Positions 15,928 to 23,705 are shown, counted from the stretch's first letter. The stretch: DNA of 30,409 bases from an uncultured Eggerthellaceae bacterium (GCA_910588435.1 CAJUPL010000021.1:1-30409); one strand, 5' to 3'. The notes: a model not told the origin generated them from the sequence alone. Numbers and translations are program-made.

Positions 15928-15979
15928 GCAACGTGACAACCCGAACTGCTGGCGTGCGGAACTCGGCTACGACCCCTAA

Positions 15980-16137
15980 CCTGTGGGCGGTTGCATCGCA
16001 GCCGCAGTTGCACGCTAGTGCAACGTAATGCAGGCGATAGCCTGCGAGCACCCGGATGCCAGCCTCAGCTCAGGAAACCTAGCCTGACACAAGACACCTA
16101 TCCGGGCATTTCGGGTTTCCAGTAGGGGTATGCAGGT
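15980..16137 (+). repeat. Repeat module C, copy 3 (shortened)
   Basis: CGGTTGC-ATC-GCAGCCG, GTTGCAC-GCTA-GTGCAAC, GCAGGC-GATA-GCCTGC, and long-range CCCGGAT/ATCCGGG enclosing CAGG/CCTG. The second hairpin differs from the CATTGC version in C1 and C2 on both arms. The element runs directly into the end of the tetR gene on the minus strand and lacks the 3' hairpins of C1 and C2. Confidence 0.78.
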
Positions 16138-16138
16138 T

Positions 16139-16669
16139 TCAGAGCGCCTTGCGGCCATTCGCTATGAAGGCATCTAGTGCCTCTTGGATGCGCCTCCAAT
16201 CGGCCTCAGGAGGTGTATCCAGCGCAACTGCATAGCAGCCGCTCATCTGGAATGTTCGCAATGCTCTATTCAGATCAGCATGATCAGAGGGCACGCTGTC
16301 ATAGAACGCATCGTCTGAGATCAAATCAAGATGCTCCATGAGCGTGCTCATGAAGCGCGAATCTCGCACTAGGTGCTGGTACTTGCCTGCCTCTCTGAGC
16401 GCAATGCAGAACGGCTTGCTCTTCAGTGGAGCCGCCATGCAATCGGTGCACCTCATCTGCACGGACAGCAGCCGTAGGGAGTTGCAGAAATCTGTCACCG
16501 CATCCTCGAAGACTGCGTTCACGTTGGGATAATGCGCGTAGAGCGTGGATCGACTCACCTGCGCCTGAGCAGCAAGTTCGGTCATGGTTACGGCATCCAG
16601 TTGCTTCTCTCCCAACAAGCGAAGCAATGCATCCTTGATGGCTTCCCTGCTCTTCGCTGATCTTGGCAT
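16139..16669 (-). CDS. TetR/AcrR-family regulator, paralogue of the one at 12394
   Basis: A 176-aa TetR regulator, the same length as its paralogue at 12394-12924 and similar end to end (REAIKDALLRLL, SRSTLYAHYPNV, then RCTDC, PFCIALREAGKYQ, FQMSGCYAVALD). The start is the ATG at 16669, preceded on the minus strand by AGGGGA. A longer frame reaches 16735 but would overlap the promoter. It is divergent from the AEC transporter, with about 100 bp between starts, the usual arrangement for a local repressor. TACAAT on the minus strand near 16695 is a candidate -10. Confidence 0.88.
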   Translation of the reverse strand: MPRSAKSREAIKDALLRLLGEKQLDAVTMTELAAQAQVSRSTLYAHYPNVNAVFEDAVTDFCNSLRLLSVQMRCTDCMAAPLKSKPFCIALREAGKYQHLVRDSRFMSTLMEHLDLISDDAFYDSVPSDHADLNRALRTFQMSGCYAVALDTPPEADWRRIQEALDAFIANGRKAL

Positions 16670-16766
16670 GCGCTTCCCCTCTCTGGACACATTGTACGAG
16701 ATCGTTCGATTCGCAAAGCGCAAGCCACCTAACATCCTCCCCGAATTGCACGATCAAAGGACCATC

Positions 16767-17744
16767 ATGACCGATACCATCTTCACTACCACGTTGCACC
16801 AGATGATCCTCTTCGGGCTGATCCTCTGCGCTGGATTCATAGCTGCGAAGCTCAAGGTCATCACGCAGGAATCAATGCTCGCGCTCTCGCGCCTCATCGT
16901 GAACCTCTTGCTTCCTGCGCTCATCTTCTCAAGCACCTACACAGACGCAACGAAGGAAGCGCTGCTGGAAGATCTGCCCATGCTGGCGCTGACCGCAGGC
17001 TTCTATTTGCTCATCTCCCTGATCACCTATGCGCTTGCGCGAGCAGTAGGCCTGCTGGGCGACAAAGCGCGCGTCTTCCAACTCTGCTTCATCTTCGGCA
17101 ATACTGGCTTCGTCGGATTCCCATTGGTCGCCACCGTCTTTCCTGAGAACGGCTTCATCTACATGGCGCTCTTCACCGTTGTGGACCAGCTCATCTTCTG
17201 GACATACGGCATCTATCTCTCAACCTCCCAAGAACCAGTGGAGGATACAACGCGAGAGTTGCCCGCCGGCCATGAGGTAAGGCGCCACACCTTCGCATGG
17301 AGGAGCCTCATCTCCCCGAATACTGTCACCATGGTGATCGCTTTCGCGCTGGTCATGCTCAGCGTGCCGTTACCTGAGCTGCTCACGAACGCCATAGGCA
17401 TCATATCCTCTGCAACACCCGCGCTCTGCATGATCTACCTGGGCGCGCTGGTGTGCTTCTCGAATTGGGCGGATGTCTTGAAGCAGTTGAGCCTCTACGC
17501 AGGCATTCTGGTCAAGATGGTGGCGGTCCCCATCCTCCTTGCGAAGGCGCTCACGTGGTGGGGTGTCTTCCCGACAGAGATGGTGCAGTGCTTCACCATG
17601 ATAGCCGCGCTACCCACCATGACCGTGGTGCCCATAGTGGCCAGCAAGAACGGACACTTCGGAGATTATGCGGCTGGTGTCACCGTGGTCACGCTGGTTG
17701 TCAGCATAGCCACCATTCCCCTCGTGATAGCCTTGAGCTTCTAA
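16767..17744 (+). CDS. AEC (auxin efflux carrier) family transporter
   Basis: A 325-aa integral membrane protein with about ten hydrophobic segments and the internal-repeat layout of the AEC/MleP family, whose bacterial members move malate, malonate or other organic anions. Recognisable stretches include IVNLLLPALIFSS in the first half and the conserved polar-interrupted helix FGNTGFVGFPLV. ATG 16767 follows AAAGGA six nt upstream; a frame open to 16584 runs backwards through the divergent regulator and is not used. TAACAT at 16730-16735 may be its -10. Control by the divergent TetR is inferred. The substrate is unknown. Confidence 0.87.
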   Translation: MTDTIFTTTLHQMILFGLILCAGFIAAKLKVITQESMLALSRLIVNLLLPALIFSSTYTDATKEALLEDLPMLALTAGFYLLISLITYALARAVGLLGDKARVFQLCFIFGNTGFVGFPLVATVFPENGFIYMALFTVVDQLIFWTYGIYLSTSQEPVEDTTRELPAGHEVRRHTFAWRSLISPNTVTMVIAFALVMLSVPLPELLTNAIGIISSATPALCMIYLGALVCFSNWADVLKQLSLYAGILVKMVAVPILLAKALTWWGVFPTEMVQCFTMIAALPTMTVVPIVASKNGHFGDYAAGVTVVTLVVSIATIPLVIALSF

Positions 17745-18065
17745 CCTGCATAAGGGGACGGAGGAGTGATACGCCGTCTCCTTGATATATACGGCATGAA
17801 CCCCCCCCTTGAAGGGGGCTTGGATGTCTGGTGGAGATGATGGGATTTATCTATTAGTGCATGAAGATAGAGTGCCGTTTGCCCAGTTATCACTCCTTGT
17901 GGGTATCGTTTGAAAATAACATCTAGAGGTTCTTCGTCCCCATTTAAGGTGTAGAGGCTGTATCCGACATGAAACAACTCGCCAAGTTGCAACGCCTTGC
18001 TCAAGGCTGCTGCTCACCATACTCTTTAATAGCTTCTTTGTACGTTAGCAGCATATGTGTTTCCA
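17741..18065 (-). pseudogene. Remnant of an AbiEi-like (type IV antitoxin) gene
   Basis: Read from ATG 18065, the minus strand gives LTYKEAIKEYGEQQP then a stop. In the shifted frame from about 18004 it continues LSKALQLGELFHVGYSLYT and RYPQGVITGQTALYLHALID. Joined, these match the N-terminal winged-helix plus GxxSxxTALYxHxLxD layout of AbiEi-type antitoxins as I know them. One missing base near 18005 would explain the break. Past about 17850 the similarity stops and the frame runs through a C5/G5 inverted repeat, so the gene is also truncated. No AbiEii nucleotidyltransferase toxin is present. Confidence 0.6.
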
Positions 18066-18169
18066 TATAAATAAAAGCCTACAAATATCAATAAAAGTAG
18101 ATTGTTAGACACATCATCTTAAATGAGTAATTCTTGATAGAAGGAATATCTCATATGGGGTACACAGAT

Positions 18170-18198
18170 TTGAAAATCAGTTGAATGCATGATATAAA
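18170..18198 (+). promoter_or_regulatory. Promoter of the DUF3800 gene
   Basis: TTGAAA (18170-18175) and TATAAA (18193-18198) are separated by exactly 17 bp in AT-rich DNA. Transcription would start near 18205-18208 and give a leader of about 77 nt. The rest of 18066-18169 is AT-rich and shows no gene. Confidence 0.75.
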
Positions 18199-18207
18199 CT
18201 AATTATA

Positions 18208-18268
18208 TTCTGGGCTGGCCGAAAGGCCCTGGTCCACCCTAAGGCGGGGATATTTCCCCGCCATTTTG
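18208..18268 (+). ncRNA. Structured 5' leader of the DUF3800 gene (DUF3800-type RNA motif candidate)
   Basis: Hairpin GGCC-GAAA-GGCC (18217-18228) with a GNRA tetraloop is followed by a single-stranded linker. Hairpin GGCGGGGA-TATT-TCCCCGCC (18243-18262) and ATTTTGTT come next. GGG at 18212 could also pair with CCC near 18237. The second hairpin plus T-rich tail resembles a terminator placed just before the ribosome site. Several RNA motifs upstream of DUF3800 genes have been described from comparative genomics; which class this fits, if any, I cannot tell. Confidence 0.6.
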
Positions 18269-18283
18269 TTATTCAAGGAGCGT

Positions 18284-18958
18284 ATGACAGATCTAAGTGT
18301 GTTTATAGATGAATCTGGCGACTTTGGGCCTTATGAGAGGCATACGCCGTACTATCTGATCACGCTTGTTCTTCACGATCAAGCTAAAAGCATTTCCGAA
18401 CAGATCGCATATTTAAAACAGCATCTTGCAGAAACAGGTTTCCCTGAAACGCATAACATACATTCTGCTCCTTTGATAAGGAGAGAGGCCGATTATGCTA
18501 GTTTACCTATGGCTAATAGGAGAAAGCTCTTCAGAGCACTTTTTAGCTTCGTCCGAAAATCGGATATACGTTACAAAACATTCCTCTTCAGGAAGAAAGA
18601 GTTCGATTCGCATGACAAGATGGTGTCTAGAATCTCTCGTGAGATTAGCGGATATATAAAAGCGCACCTTGAGTTTTTTCAGTCTTTCAACAACGTCATT
18701 GTCTATTACGACAACGGACAAAAAGAAATTACGAATATTATAAATGCGGTGTTTAATTCGCTTATTGATGCAGATATAAGAAAGGCAAAGCCTTCCGACT
18801 ATTGTCTTTTTCAAGCAGCTGACATGATATGCACGCTTGAGCTTATTTCCAAAAAACTGAATACAAATTGCCTTACTAGGTCAGAACAGGAGTTCTTCAT
18901 CAATACGAGAAACTTGAAGAAAAACTATCTCACTCCACTCCGAAAGAAAGCAATCTGA
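18284..18958 (+). CDS. DUF3800 domain protein
   Basis: A 224-aa DUF3800 protein. The N-terminal FIDESGDFG puts conserved Asp9, Glu10 and Asp13 early. A histidine in HNIHS, VIVYYDNG in the middle and a C-terminal LFQAADMIC complete the family pattern. The conserved acidic residues would suit a metal-dependent nuclease-like enzyme, but the family has no settled function. ATG 18284 is chosen because AAGGAG lies directly upstream (spacing only three nt) and DUF3800 proteins begin this close to the IDESG motif. It is AT-rich, unlike the neighbouring housekeeping genes, and next to an antitoxin remnant, which points to horizontal transfer. Confidence 0.85.
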   Translation: MTDLSVFIDESGDFGPYERHTPYYLITLVLHDQAKSISEQIAYLKQHLAETGFPETHNIHSAPLIRREADYASLPMANRRKLFRALFSFVRKSDIRYKTFLFRKKEFDSHDKMVSRISREISGYIKAHLEFFQSFNNVIVYYDNGQKEITNIINAVFNSLIDADIRKAKPSDYCLFQAADMICTLELISKKLNTNCLTRSEQEFFINTRNLKKNYLTPLRKKAI

Positions 18959-18999
18959 AATACGAAGTCCGTGGATCGATTTCGATTGGGTCAAAATTC

Positions 19000-20409
19000 A
19001 TGTTGAACGCTCTTAGTGACTACACGAAGAATAATAAAAACTTTATTTATGGATGGATTCTTGATGAACGGGGTAACCCTACAGGATCTACATGTCTTAT
19101 TAGTGATTCAGAAGAACGCATTGAGGCAATCGTTCCCTTCGACGAATCAAACCCAAATATTGCAGCATGGTTTACATCGAAGCAAGACTTCTTCTACTCA
19201 TTGGAAAGCGAATGTCCATTACCTGAAACCATCTGGATAAAAAGCATCACTGATAAAGACGTATATTCGATGATTGATCCTCGGGTAATAAGTCAAACTG
19301 TTTTCAATATGGGACTTCCTGCATTGAATGGCATGGGAACCATCGTTCCAAGATATATAGTCAAAGGCAATGCAGGAGTGGATTACTCTAAGCTTAATAA
19401 GGTCCGTTCGGTTTATCCAGAATTAATGCATTGGACAGGTTTGTCTTCGCTTGAATCCCAAATTCAGCCTGATCCTGCAAATCCGTTCCGCTTAAGTTCA
19501 TATAGCGTTGGATTCACCAAACAGGAACCAATAGATGTTTATCAGGATGTTTTTACAATCAAATTCGTTCCATATGGCGCATTTAGCGAGAGACATGAAC
19601 CAGATACAAACATAAGCCTATGGCAGGAAGTTGCATTGGAAACCTCAATAGCAAGTCCTGTATCCCTTTCTGACCACATGACAACTCATTGCGCCGTAAG
19701 AAATCTAGTTTCAATACTATCTTGGAGGGGAATTCCATTTGAGCGAATCGCTGTGAAGCGAGCAGATGATGAAACACAATTTATTGATGGAACAGCGGCC
19801 TCAACAGGATTCTGTAGTTTGATTACCGATGAATACAATACTTGGGTTGAAAACGATGTCTCACATTTAAAATTCCTGTTTCGATTTGAGGCTATAGGGA
19901 GTGAGGGCTTATCCAAATGGCTGAAACTATGCGCTGATCATTCTAAGATAACAAGCGGTCTGTATTACTTATCAGCTAATAACAAGCACATTCCTATTGA
20001 ATCAAAGGTTATTGAGTCCTGTATTTTGCTAGAAGAAATATCTGAAATGCTTGTCAAAAAGAATAGAGACAACAGTATCGAAAGTAAAATACTTCAAGTA
20101 TTAAGCGCGATTGAGTTATATAAAGCTCTCCTCCCTCCTTATGAAGATAAAAAATTAGCACATGATATTGCATGCGCATATAACTCTTTAAAGCATACGA
20201 AGCCTACTCGGTGTGGAATGTCAAGAGGATACTGGATAGACCCGGTAAATCTCCATGATGTTTCTGTTGCATGCAAATCTATCCTTCAGCTATGGGTTGC
20301 TAGAGAACTAGGTTGCAGTGCAGAAAAAATAATTTGGAAACCCAGAGATAACCCCAGCGTTGAATCTTCGTTTAAGCGCATTGATCATCTTGAGTTTACG
20401 ACGTTATAA
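19000..20409 (+). CDS. Large hypothetical protein, possible ApeA/HEPN-like
   Basis: A 469-aa soluble protein in the low-GC patch, 41 nt after the DUF3800 gene and probably cotranscribed. The first ~300 residues look beta-rich and mixed. From about residue 335 the protein is helical (SKVIESCILLEEISEML, then a long helix, YNSLKH at 394-399, and a final helix). This resembles ApeA-type anti-phage proteins with a C-terminal HEPN domain, in which an Asn/Arg-x4-His motif sits between helices. The usual HEPN Arg is not visible (Asn395, His399 only), so RNase activity is doubtful. ATG 19000 has no clear ribosome site. Membership is a weak inference. Confidence 0.6.
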   Translation: MLNALSDYTKNNKNFIYGWILDERGNPTGSTCLISDSEERIEAIVPFDESNPNIAAWFTSKQDFFYSLESECPLPETIWIKSITDKDVYSMIDPRVISQTVFNMGLPALNGMGTIVPRYIVKGNAGVDYSKLNKVRSVYPELMHWTGLSSLESQIQPDPANPFRLSSYSVGFTKQEPIDVYQDVFTIKFVPYGAFSERHEPDTNISLWQEVALETSIASPVSLSDHMTTHCAVRNLVSILSWRGIPFERIAVKRADDETQFIDGTAASTGFCSLITDEYNTWVENDVSHLKFLFRFEAIGSEGLSKWLKLCADHSKITSGLYYLSANNKHIPIESKVIESCILLEEISEMLVKKNRDNSIESKILQVLSAIELYKALLPPYEDKKLAHDIACAYNSLKHTKPTRCGMSRGYWIDPVNLHDVSVACKSILQLWVARELGCSAEKIIWKPRDNPSVESSFKRIDHLEFTTL

Positions 20410-20422
20410 GCGCATCAGTTAG

Positions 20423-20690
20423 AATGACACTGCCCTGTGCGCAATGTCATTGATCTTTTTGGTCATATATAGGGTTGCAGGCCCATTCGCATGTTTGCGC
20501 TCTCGCTTGCCAATGGGCGGCAAGGCACAGGTGCGGTGCCTTGCCCTACGTCCACCAGAGACTCTCTCAGGTTGAACGCGTCCCCAACCAGGGATTATCT
20601 ATCTGGTTGACGTAGGGCACGCCATCGCTCTTATGGCGTGCCTCAACGCAGCAACCCAGACTGCTAGCGTGCGCAATCTGGTCCCAACCC
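20423..20690 (+). repeat. Palindrome A remnant and module B, copy 2
   Basis: Partial palindrome A (AATGACA 20423-20429 / TGTCATT 20445-20451) with a changed loop leads into the shared GGTCATATATAGGGTTGCAG tail. Module B follows: GCCCATT/AATGGGC, GGCAAGGCAC/GTGCCTTGCC, AGAGA-C-TCTCT, CTACGTC/GACGTAG, GGCACGCCAT/ATGGCGTGCC and CCAGA/TCTGG. The last stem is CCGA/TCGG in copy 1, a two-sided change. It is followed only by the first bases of a module C (CCTGTGGGC...), cut off by the permease gene end. Confidence 0.8.
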
Positions 20691-20721
20691 CTACCTGTGG
20701 GCAGCAGGTAATGCGGCTGCA

Positions 20722-21996
20722 CTAAGCAGGTGGGAAGCGGAGGATCAGGTAGACAGCTGAGATCAGGATGGTGAGCAGCATGATGGGAAAGCCGGTCTTG
20801 AAGTACTGCGCGAACGTGATAGCGTGACCATTCCGCCTAGAGATGTCAGACAGGACCACGTTCGCAGAAGCTCCGATGAGCGTGCCGTTGCCACCAAGGC
20901 AAACACCCAAGGACACAGCCCACCAAAGCGGCGTCACATCCATGCCAGTTGCTTGCATGGACACAAGGATAGGGATCATGGTGGCCACGAACGGGATGTT
21001 GTCCAGGAAGGACGACACGATGGCGGACCCCACCAGCAAGACCAACATGGTCACGAACACGTTTCCGCCCGTGAGGCCGATCAGCCATGCGGCCAGCGCG
21101 TCGATGACGCCGGTGTACGTCATGGCGCCTACCATCACGAAGAGCCCCGCAAAGAACGCCAACGTGGTCCATTCAACTTGCGCCAGCGCCTCGTCAACTG
21201 ATGCGCGTGACAGCAGCATGATCAGCGCCGCCGCGCCCAAGGCCACCACGCATGATTCCCAGCCGAGCACGCTATGGAACATGAATCCCAGCACCACAAG
21301 GAGGATAAGCGCCACAGAGATCTTGAGCAGCCGCGCATCCTTTATATATGTGCGCGCGTCCATCTGGCTCACCTTCGCGGCATTCTCGGGGCTGACTGCA
21401 AGCTTGCGCCCGTACAGGAAGTAGAACACCACCATGATGGCGCCTAAGATGATGAGCACACACGGGGCATCGTTCAGGATGAAGTCAAGGAACGAGAATC
21501 CGGCGGCAGAACCGATCATGATGTTCGGCGGATCCCCAATGAGCGTTGCCGTGCCGCCAATGTTCGACGACATGATCTCCACCATGAAGAACGGGACCGG
21601 GTCCGTGTCAAGCGCCTTGCAGATGTAGAGCGTCATGGAGCCCACCAAGAGCACTGTGGTCACGTTGTCCAGGAACGCGGAGAGCACGGCTGTGAGCAGG
21701 ATGAACAGCGCCATGATGGGCCACGGGCGGCCTTTCGCCAGGCGCGCGCAGGCAATGGCCAAGAAGTCGAACAGCCCTGACATCTTCACCACGCCAACGA
21801 AGAGCATCATGCCGAAGAGCACGCCAAGCGTGTTGTAGTCGATGGATTCAAGGGCGGCGTCGAACGGCATCACGCCCAGCATGAGCACCAGCGACGCGCC
21901 GCAAAGCGACACCACTGCGCGGTGCACCTTCTCAGAGATGATCACCGCCAGCGCGCATGCGAATATGGCAACCGATATGATCTGCGGTGCGTCCAT
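20722..21996 (-). CDS. ArsB/NhaD (ion transporter superfamily) permease
   Basis: A ~424-aa membrane protein with about 11-12 hydrophobic segments. SAFLDNVTTVLL and SSFLDNIPFVATMIPI are the paired re-entrant motifs of the two halves, and NIGGTATLIGDPPNIMIGSAA and LGGNGTLIGASANVV are the pore signatures. These define the ion transporter superfamily (SLC13, ArsB, NhaD, P protein). Substrate could be a carboxylate, arsenite or Na+; nothing here decides, and no arsenic genes are nearby. The ATG at 21996 overlaps the peptidase stop by one nt; a GTG one codon upstream would overlap by four. Either way it is translationally coupled to the peptidase. Confidence 0.87.
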   Translation of the reverse strand: MDAPQIISVAIFACALAVIISEKVHRAVVSLCGASLVLMLGVMPFDAALESIDYNTLGVLFGMMLFVGVVKMSGLFDFLAIACARLAKGRPWPIMALFILLTAVLSAFLDNVTTVLLVGSMTLYICKALDTDPVPFFMVEIMSSNIGGTATLIGDPPNIMIGSAAGFSFLDFILNDAPCVLIILGAIMVVFYFLYGRKLAVSPENAAKVSQMDARTYIKDARLLKISVALILLVVLGFMFHSVLGWESCVVALGAAALIMLLSRASVDEALAQVEWTTLAFFAGLFVMVGAMTYTGVIDALAAWLIGLTGGNVFVTMLVLLVGSAIVSSFLDNIPFVATMIPILVSMQATGMDVTPLWWAVSLGVCLGGNGTLIGASANVVLSDISRRNGHAITFAQYFKTGFPIMLLTILISAVYLILRFPPA

Positions 21997-23021
21997 CACT
22001 TGACGCCCGACCCGGCGTCCTGCCTGATATCTGCTTCCGCGGGCAGTCCGTATGCGCCCTTGGCGCTCCGCACCGCCTTGCGGATGGCGCGCTCCATGGC
22101 CTCAGTGGCAAGCACGCCCACAACGTCAGTTGCAGCTTCCACCTCACCTGACGCCATGACGAATATGGTATCCCCGTCATTGGTGGTATGCGCGGGCTTG
22201 ATGCATCGCGCGTACGCATCCTGGCTGATCTGCGCCACCTTCGTGGCCTGCGCCTTGTCAAGCTTCGCATTCGTGAGGATGCATCCCAAGGTGGTGTTGG
22301 AAACGGGGTCGCCCTCTTGCTCCGGCGAGGCTTGCGCGCCCTGCGCTTGCGCGGCCACCATCGCCGCCTTCGTAGCCGCCGCGAACGGGTCCTCCACGCG
22401 CCCGTCTTCCCCAAGCGTGCCAGCCAGCCAGCTGCCGTCTTCTGCCATCACGTTGCCCAATGCGTTCACAGCCACGTTCGCGATCACCACAAGATCTCCT
22501 TGCCGAAGGCCAACCCAGCCGAAGCCTGACTTCATGGCCTGCGTTGGCAGCCCCATCTTGCCAACAGTGGCACCCGTACCAGCACCCACGCATCCGCACT
22601 CCAGGTCTTGTCCGGCATGCTCAAGAGCCGCTTTCGCAACCGCACCGCCCTCAGGCTTCCCGGGCCATGCAGGCTGCCCAACGGGCAGGTCGAACAGGCT
22701 TGCCCCGCAGACGATGGGCACGCACGCGCCTGCTAGCTTGAAGCCCATATCGCGCGCAGCCAGCTCTTCCATGACGCCGCACGCCGCCTCAAGCCCGAAA
22801 GCCGATCCGCCGGAGAGCACCACGCAGTGGATCTGCTGCACCATGTTCTCAGGCTTCAGGAGGTCCGTCTCCCTGGTTGCTGGCGCGCCGCCGCGCACAT
22901 CAACGCCAGCAACGGCGCCCTCAGGCGCGATGAACGCAGTGCACCCAGTGCCACCCTCTGCATTCGTTGCATGTGCGCATCGGAACTTGGGCAGATCCGT
23001 GAGATTCGCTTCCTGGAACAC
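21996..23021 (-). CDS. P1-family (DmpA/BapA-like) N-terminal nucleophile aminopeptidase
   Basis: A 341-aa protein of the P1/DmpA peptidase family, which self-cleaves to free an N-terminal nucleophile and then removes N-terminal residues or beta-amino acids from peptides. The probable cleavage site is Asn242-Thr243 in SNTTLGCIL, making Thr243 the nucleophile. Other family features are the SGGSAFGLEAACG motif, CGCVGAGTGATVGK and C-terminal HTTNDGDTIFVMASG. Start GTG 23021 has GGGAG upstream on the minus strand. It is the first gene of a two-gene unit with the permease, which might export or import a product or substrate of the peptidase; this is inference only. Confidence 0.9.
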   Translation of the reverse strand: MFQEANLTDLPKFRCAHATNAEGGTGCTAFIAPEGAVAGVDVRGGAPATRETDLLKPENMVQQIHCVVLSGGSAFGLEAACGVMEELAARDMGFKLAGACVPIVCGASLFDLPVGQPAWPGKPEGGAVAKAALEHAGQDLECGCVGAGTGATVGKMGLPTQAMKSGFGWVGLRQGDLVVIANVAVNALGNVMAEDGSWLAGTLGEDGRVEDPFAAATKAAMVAAQAQGAQASPEQEGDPVSNTTLGCILTNAKLDKAQATKVAQISQDAYARCIKPAHTTNDGDTIFVMASGEVEAATDVVGVLATEAMERAIRKAVRSAKGAYGLPAEADIRQDAGSGVK

Positions 23022-23172
23022 GCTTCTCCCTTCGCCATCTTCTCTGAGAGGACATTATCTGCCAATATTCGCAAGCCACTGCCCGATGCCGCTCACCGCC
23101 CTAAACTAGCCGTTCACCGTCAAGGATGCTATCATGTCCGCTCAAAAATCTAGCCACGAGGGGGCGCATCCA

Positions 23173-23517
23173 ATGGATCTCATGAAGCAAGCGAAGATCG
23201 TAGACGGCATCCACGACACGCTGGAGGATCTTGTTGGGCAGAAGATCAAGGTCCGTGCGAACATGGGCCGCTCGAAGATCGTTGAGAGCACTGGCGTTCT
23301 GACGCAGGTTCATCCCCGTTTGTTCATCATGGAAGTTGAGCGCAAGCGCGGTCGCACCGCGCGCCACTCCTATCAGTATGCTGACGTGCTCACTGGAATG
23401 GTGGAGCTCTCGCAAGACGGTGAGCCCATCTTCGGTGAGTTCATCGACGATACCCCGCCTGAGCCGGCTCCTGAGAACATCCGTCTGTTCCATGAGTCCG
23501 AGCAGGTCCTGAGCTAG
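23173..23517 (+). CDS. veg: Veg family protein
   Basis: A 114-aa Veg (PF06257) protein, small and beta-rich, with the motif VGQKIKVRANMGRSK and the VYPxxFIxE-like HPRLFIMEVER. In Bacillus Veg stimulates biofilm matrix gene expression; its biochemical role is unsettled. An in-frame ATG lies at 23134, but it falls inside a TATCAT -10-like box. ATG 23173, with GAGGGGG upstream and directly before the conserved region, is preferred. The acidic-proline C-terminal tail (~30 residues) is longer than in Bacillus Veg. It is divergent from the P1 peptidase gene. Confidence 0.85.
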   Translation: MDLMKQAKIVDGIHDTLEDLVGQKIKVRANMGRSKIVESTGVLTQVHPRLFIMEVERKRGRTARHSYQYADVLTGMVELSQDGEPIFGEFIDDTPPEPAPENIRLFHESEQVLS

Positions 23518-23523
23518 GAGCGT

Positions 23524-23552
23524 TTGACAAGGGGCGCGAAGTTCGCGAAAAT
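23524..23552 (+). promoter_or_regulatory. Promoter of the tRNA-Ala gene
   Basis: TTGACA (23524-23529) is followed after 17 bp by GAAAAT (23547-23552), about 40 bp before the mature tRNA 5' end. The -35 box is a perfect match and the -10 box is weak. Confidence 0.55.
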
Positions 23553-23592
23553 GCCAGTTCGCGGTCAGCCGGATCAGCGCCGCAAACGGATC

Positions 23593-23668
23593 GGGGATGT
23601 AGCTCAGCTGGGAGAGCGCCACGTTCGCAACGTGGAAGTCGTGGGTTCAAGTCCCATCATCTCCACCA
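23593..23668 (+). tRNA. tRNA-Ala (anticodon CGC)
   Basis: A full 76-nt cloverleaf: acceptor GGGGATG / CATCTCC, D arm GCTC/GAGC, anticodon stem CCACG/CGTGG around loop TTCGCAA, T arm GTGGG/CCCAT with TTCAAGT, and an encoded CCA end. The G3-U70 wobble in the acceptor stem is the alanyl-tRNA synthetase identity element, which supports alanine. Anticodon CGC reads GCG, a very frequent codon in the genes here. Confidence 0.96.
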
Positions 23669-23675
23669 GACACCC

Positions 23676-23698
23676 AAGCCCCCTCAAGGGGGCTTTTT
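23676..23698 (+). terminator. Terminator after tRNA-Ala
   Basis: AAGCCCCC / GGGGGCTT with a TCAA loop followed by a T-run, eight nt after the CCA end. Confidence 0.93.
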
Positions 23699-23705
23699 CA
23701 TGCCC

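Noticed and set aside
23134..23172. Upstream start for veg at 23134
   Set aside because: The ATG lies within a TATCAT promoter-like box and the added 13 residues are not conserved-looking; 23173 has a ribosome site.
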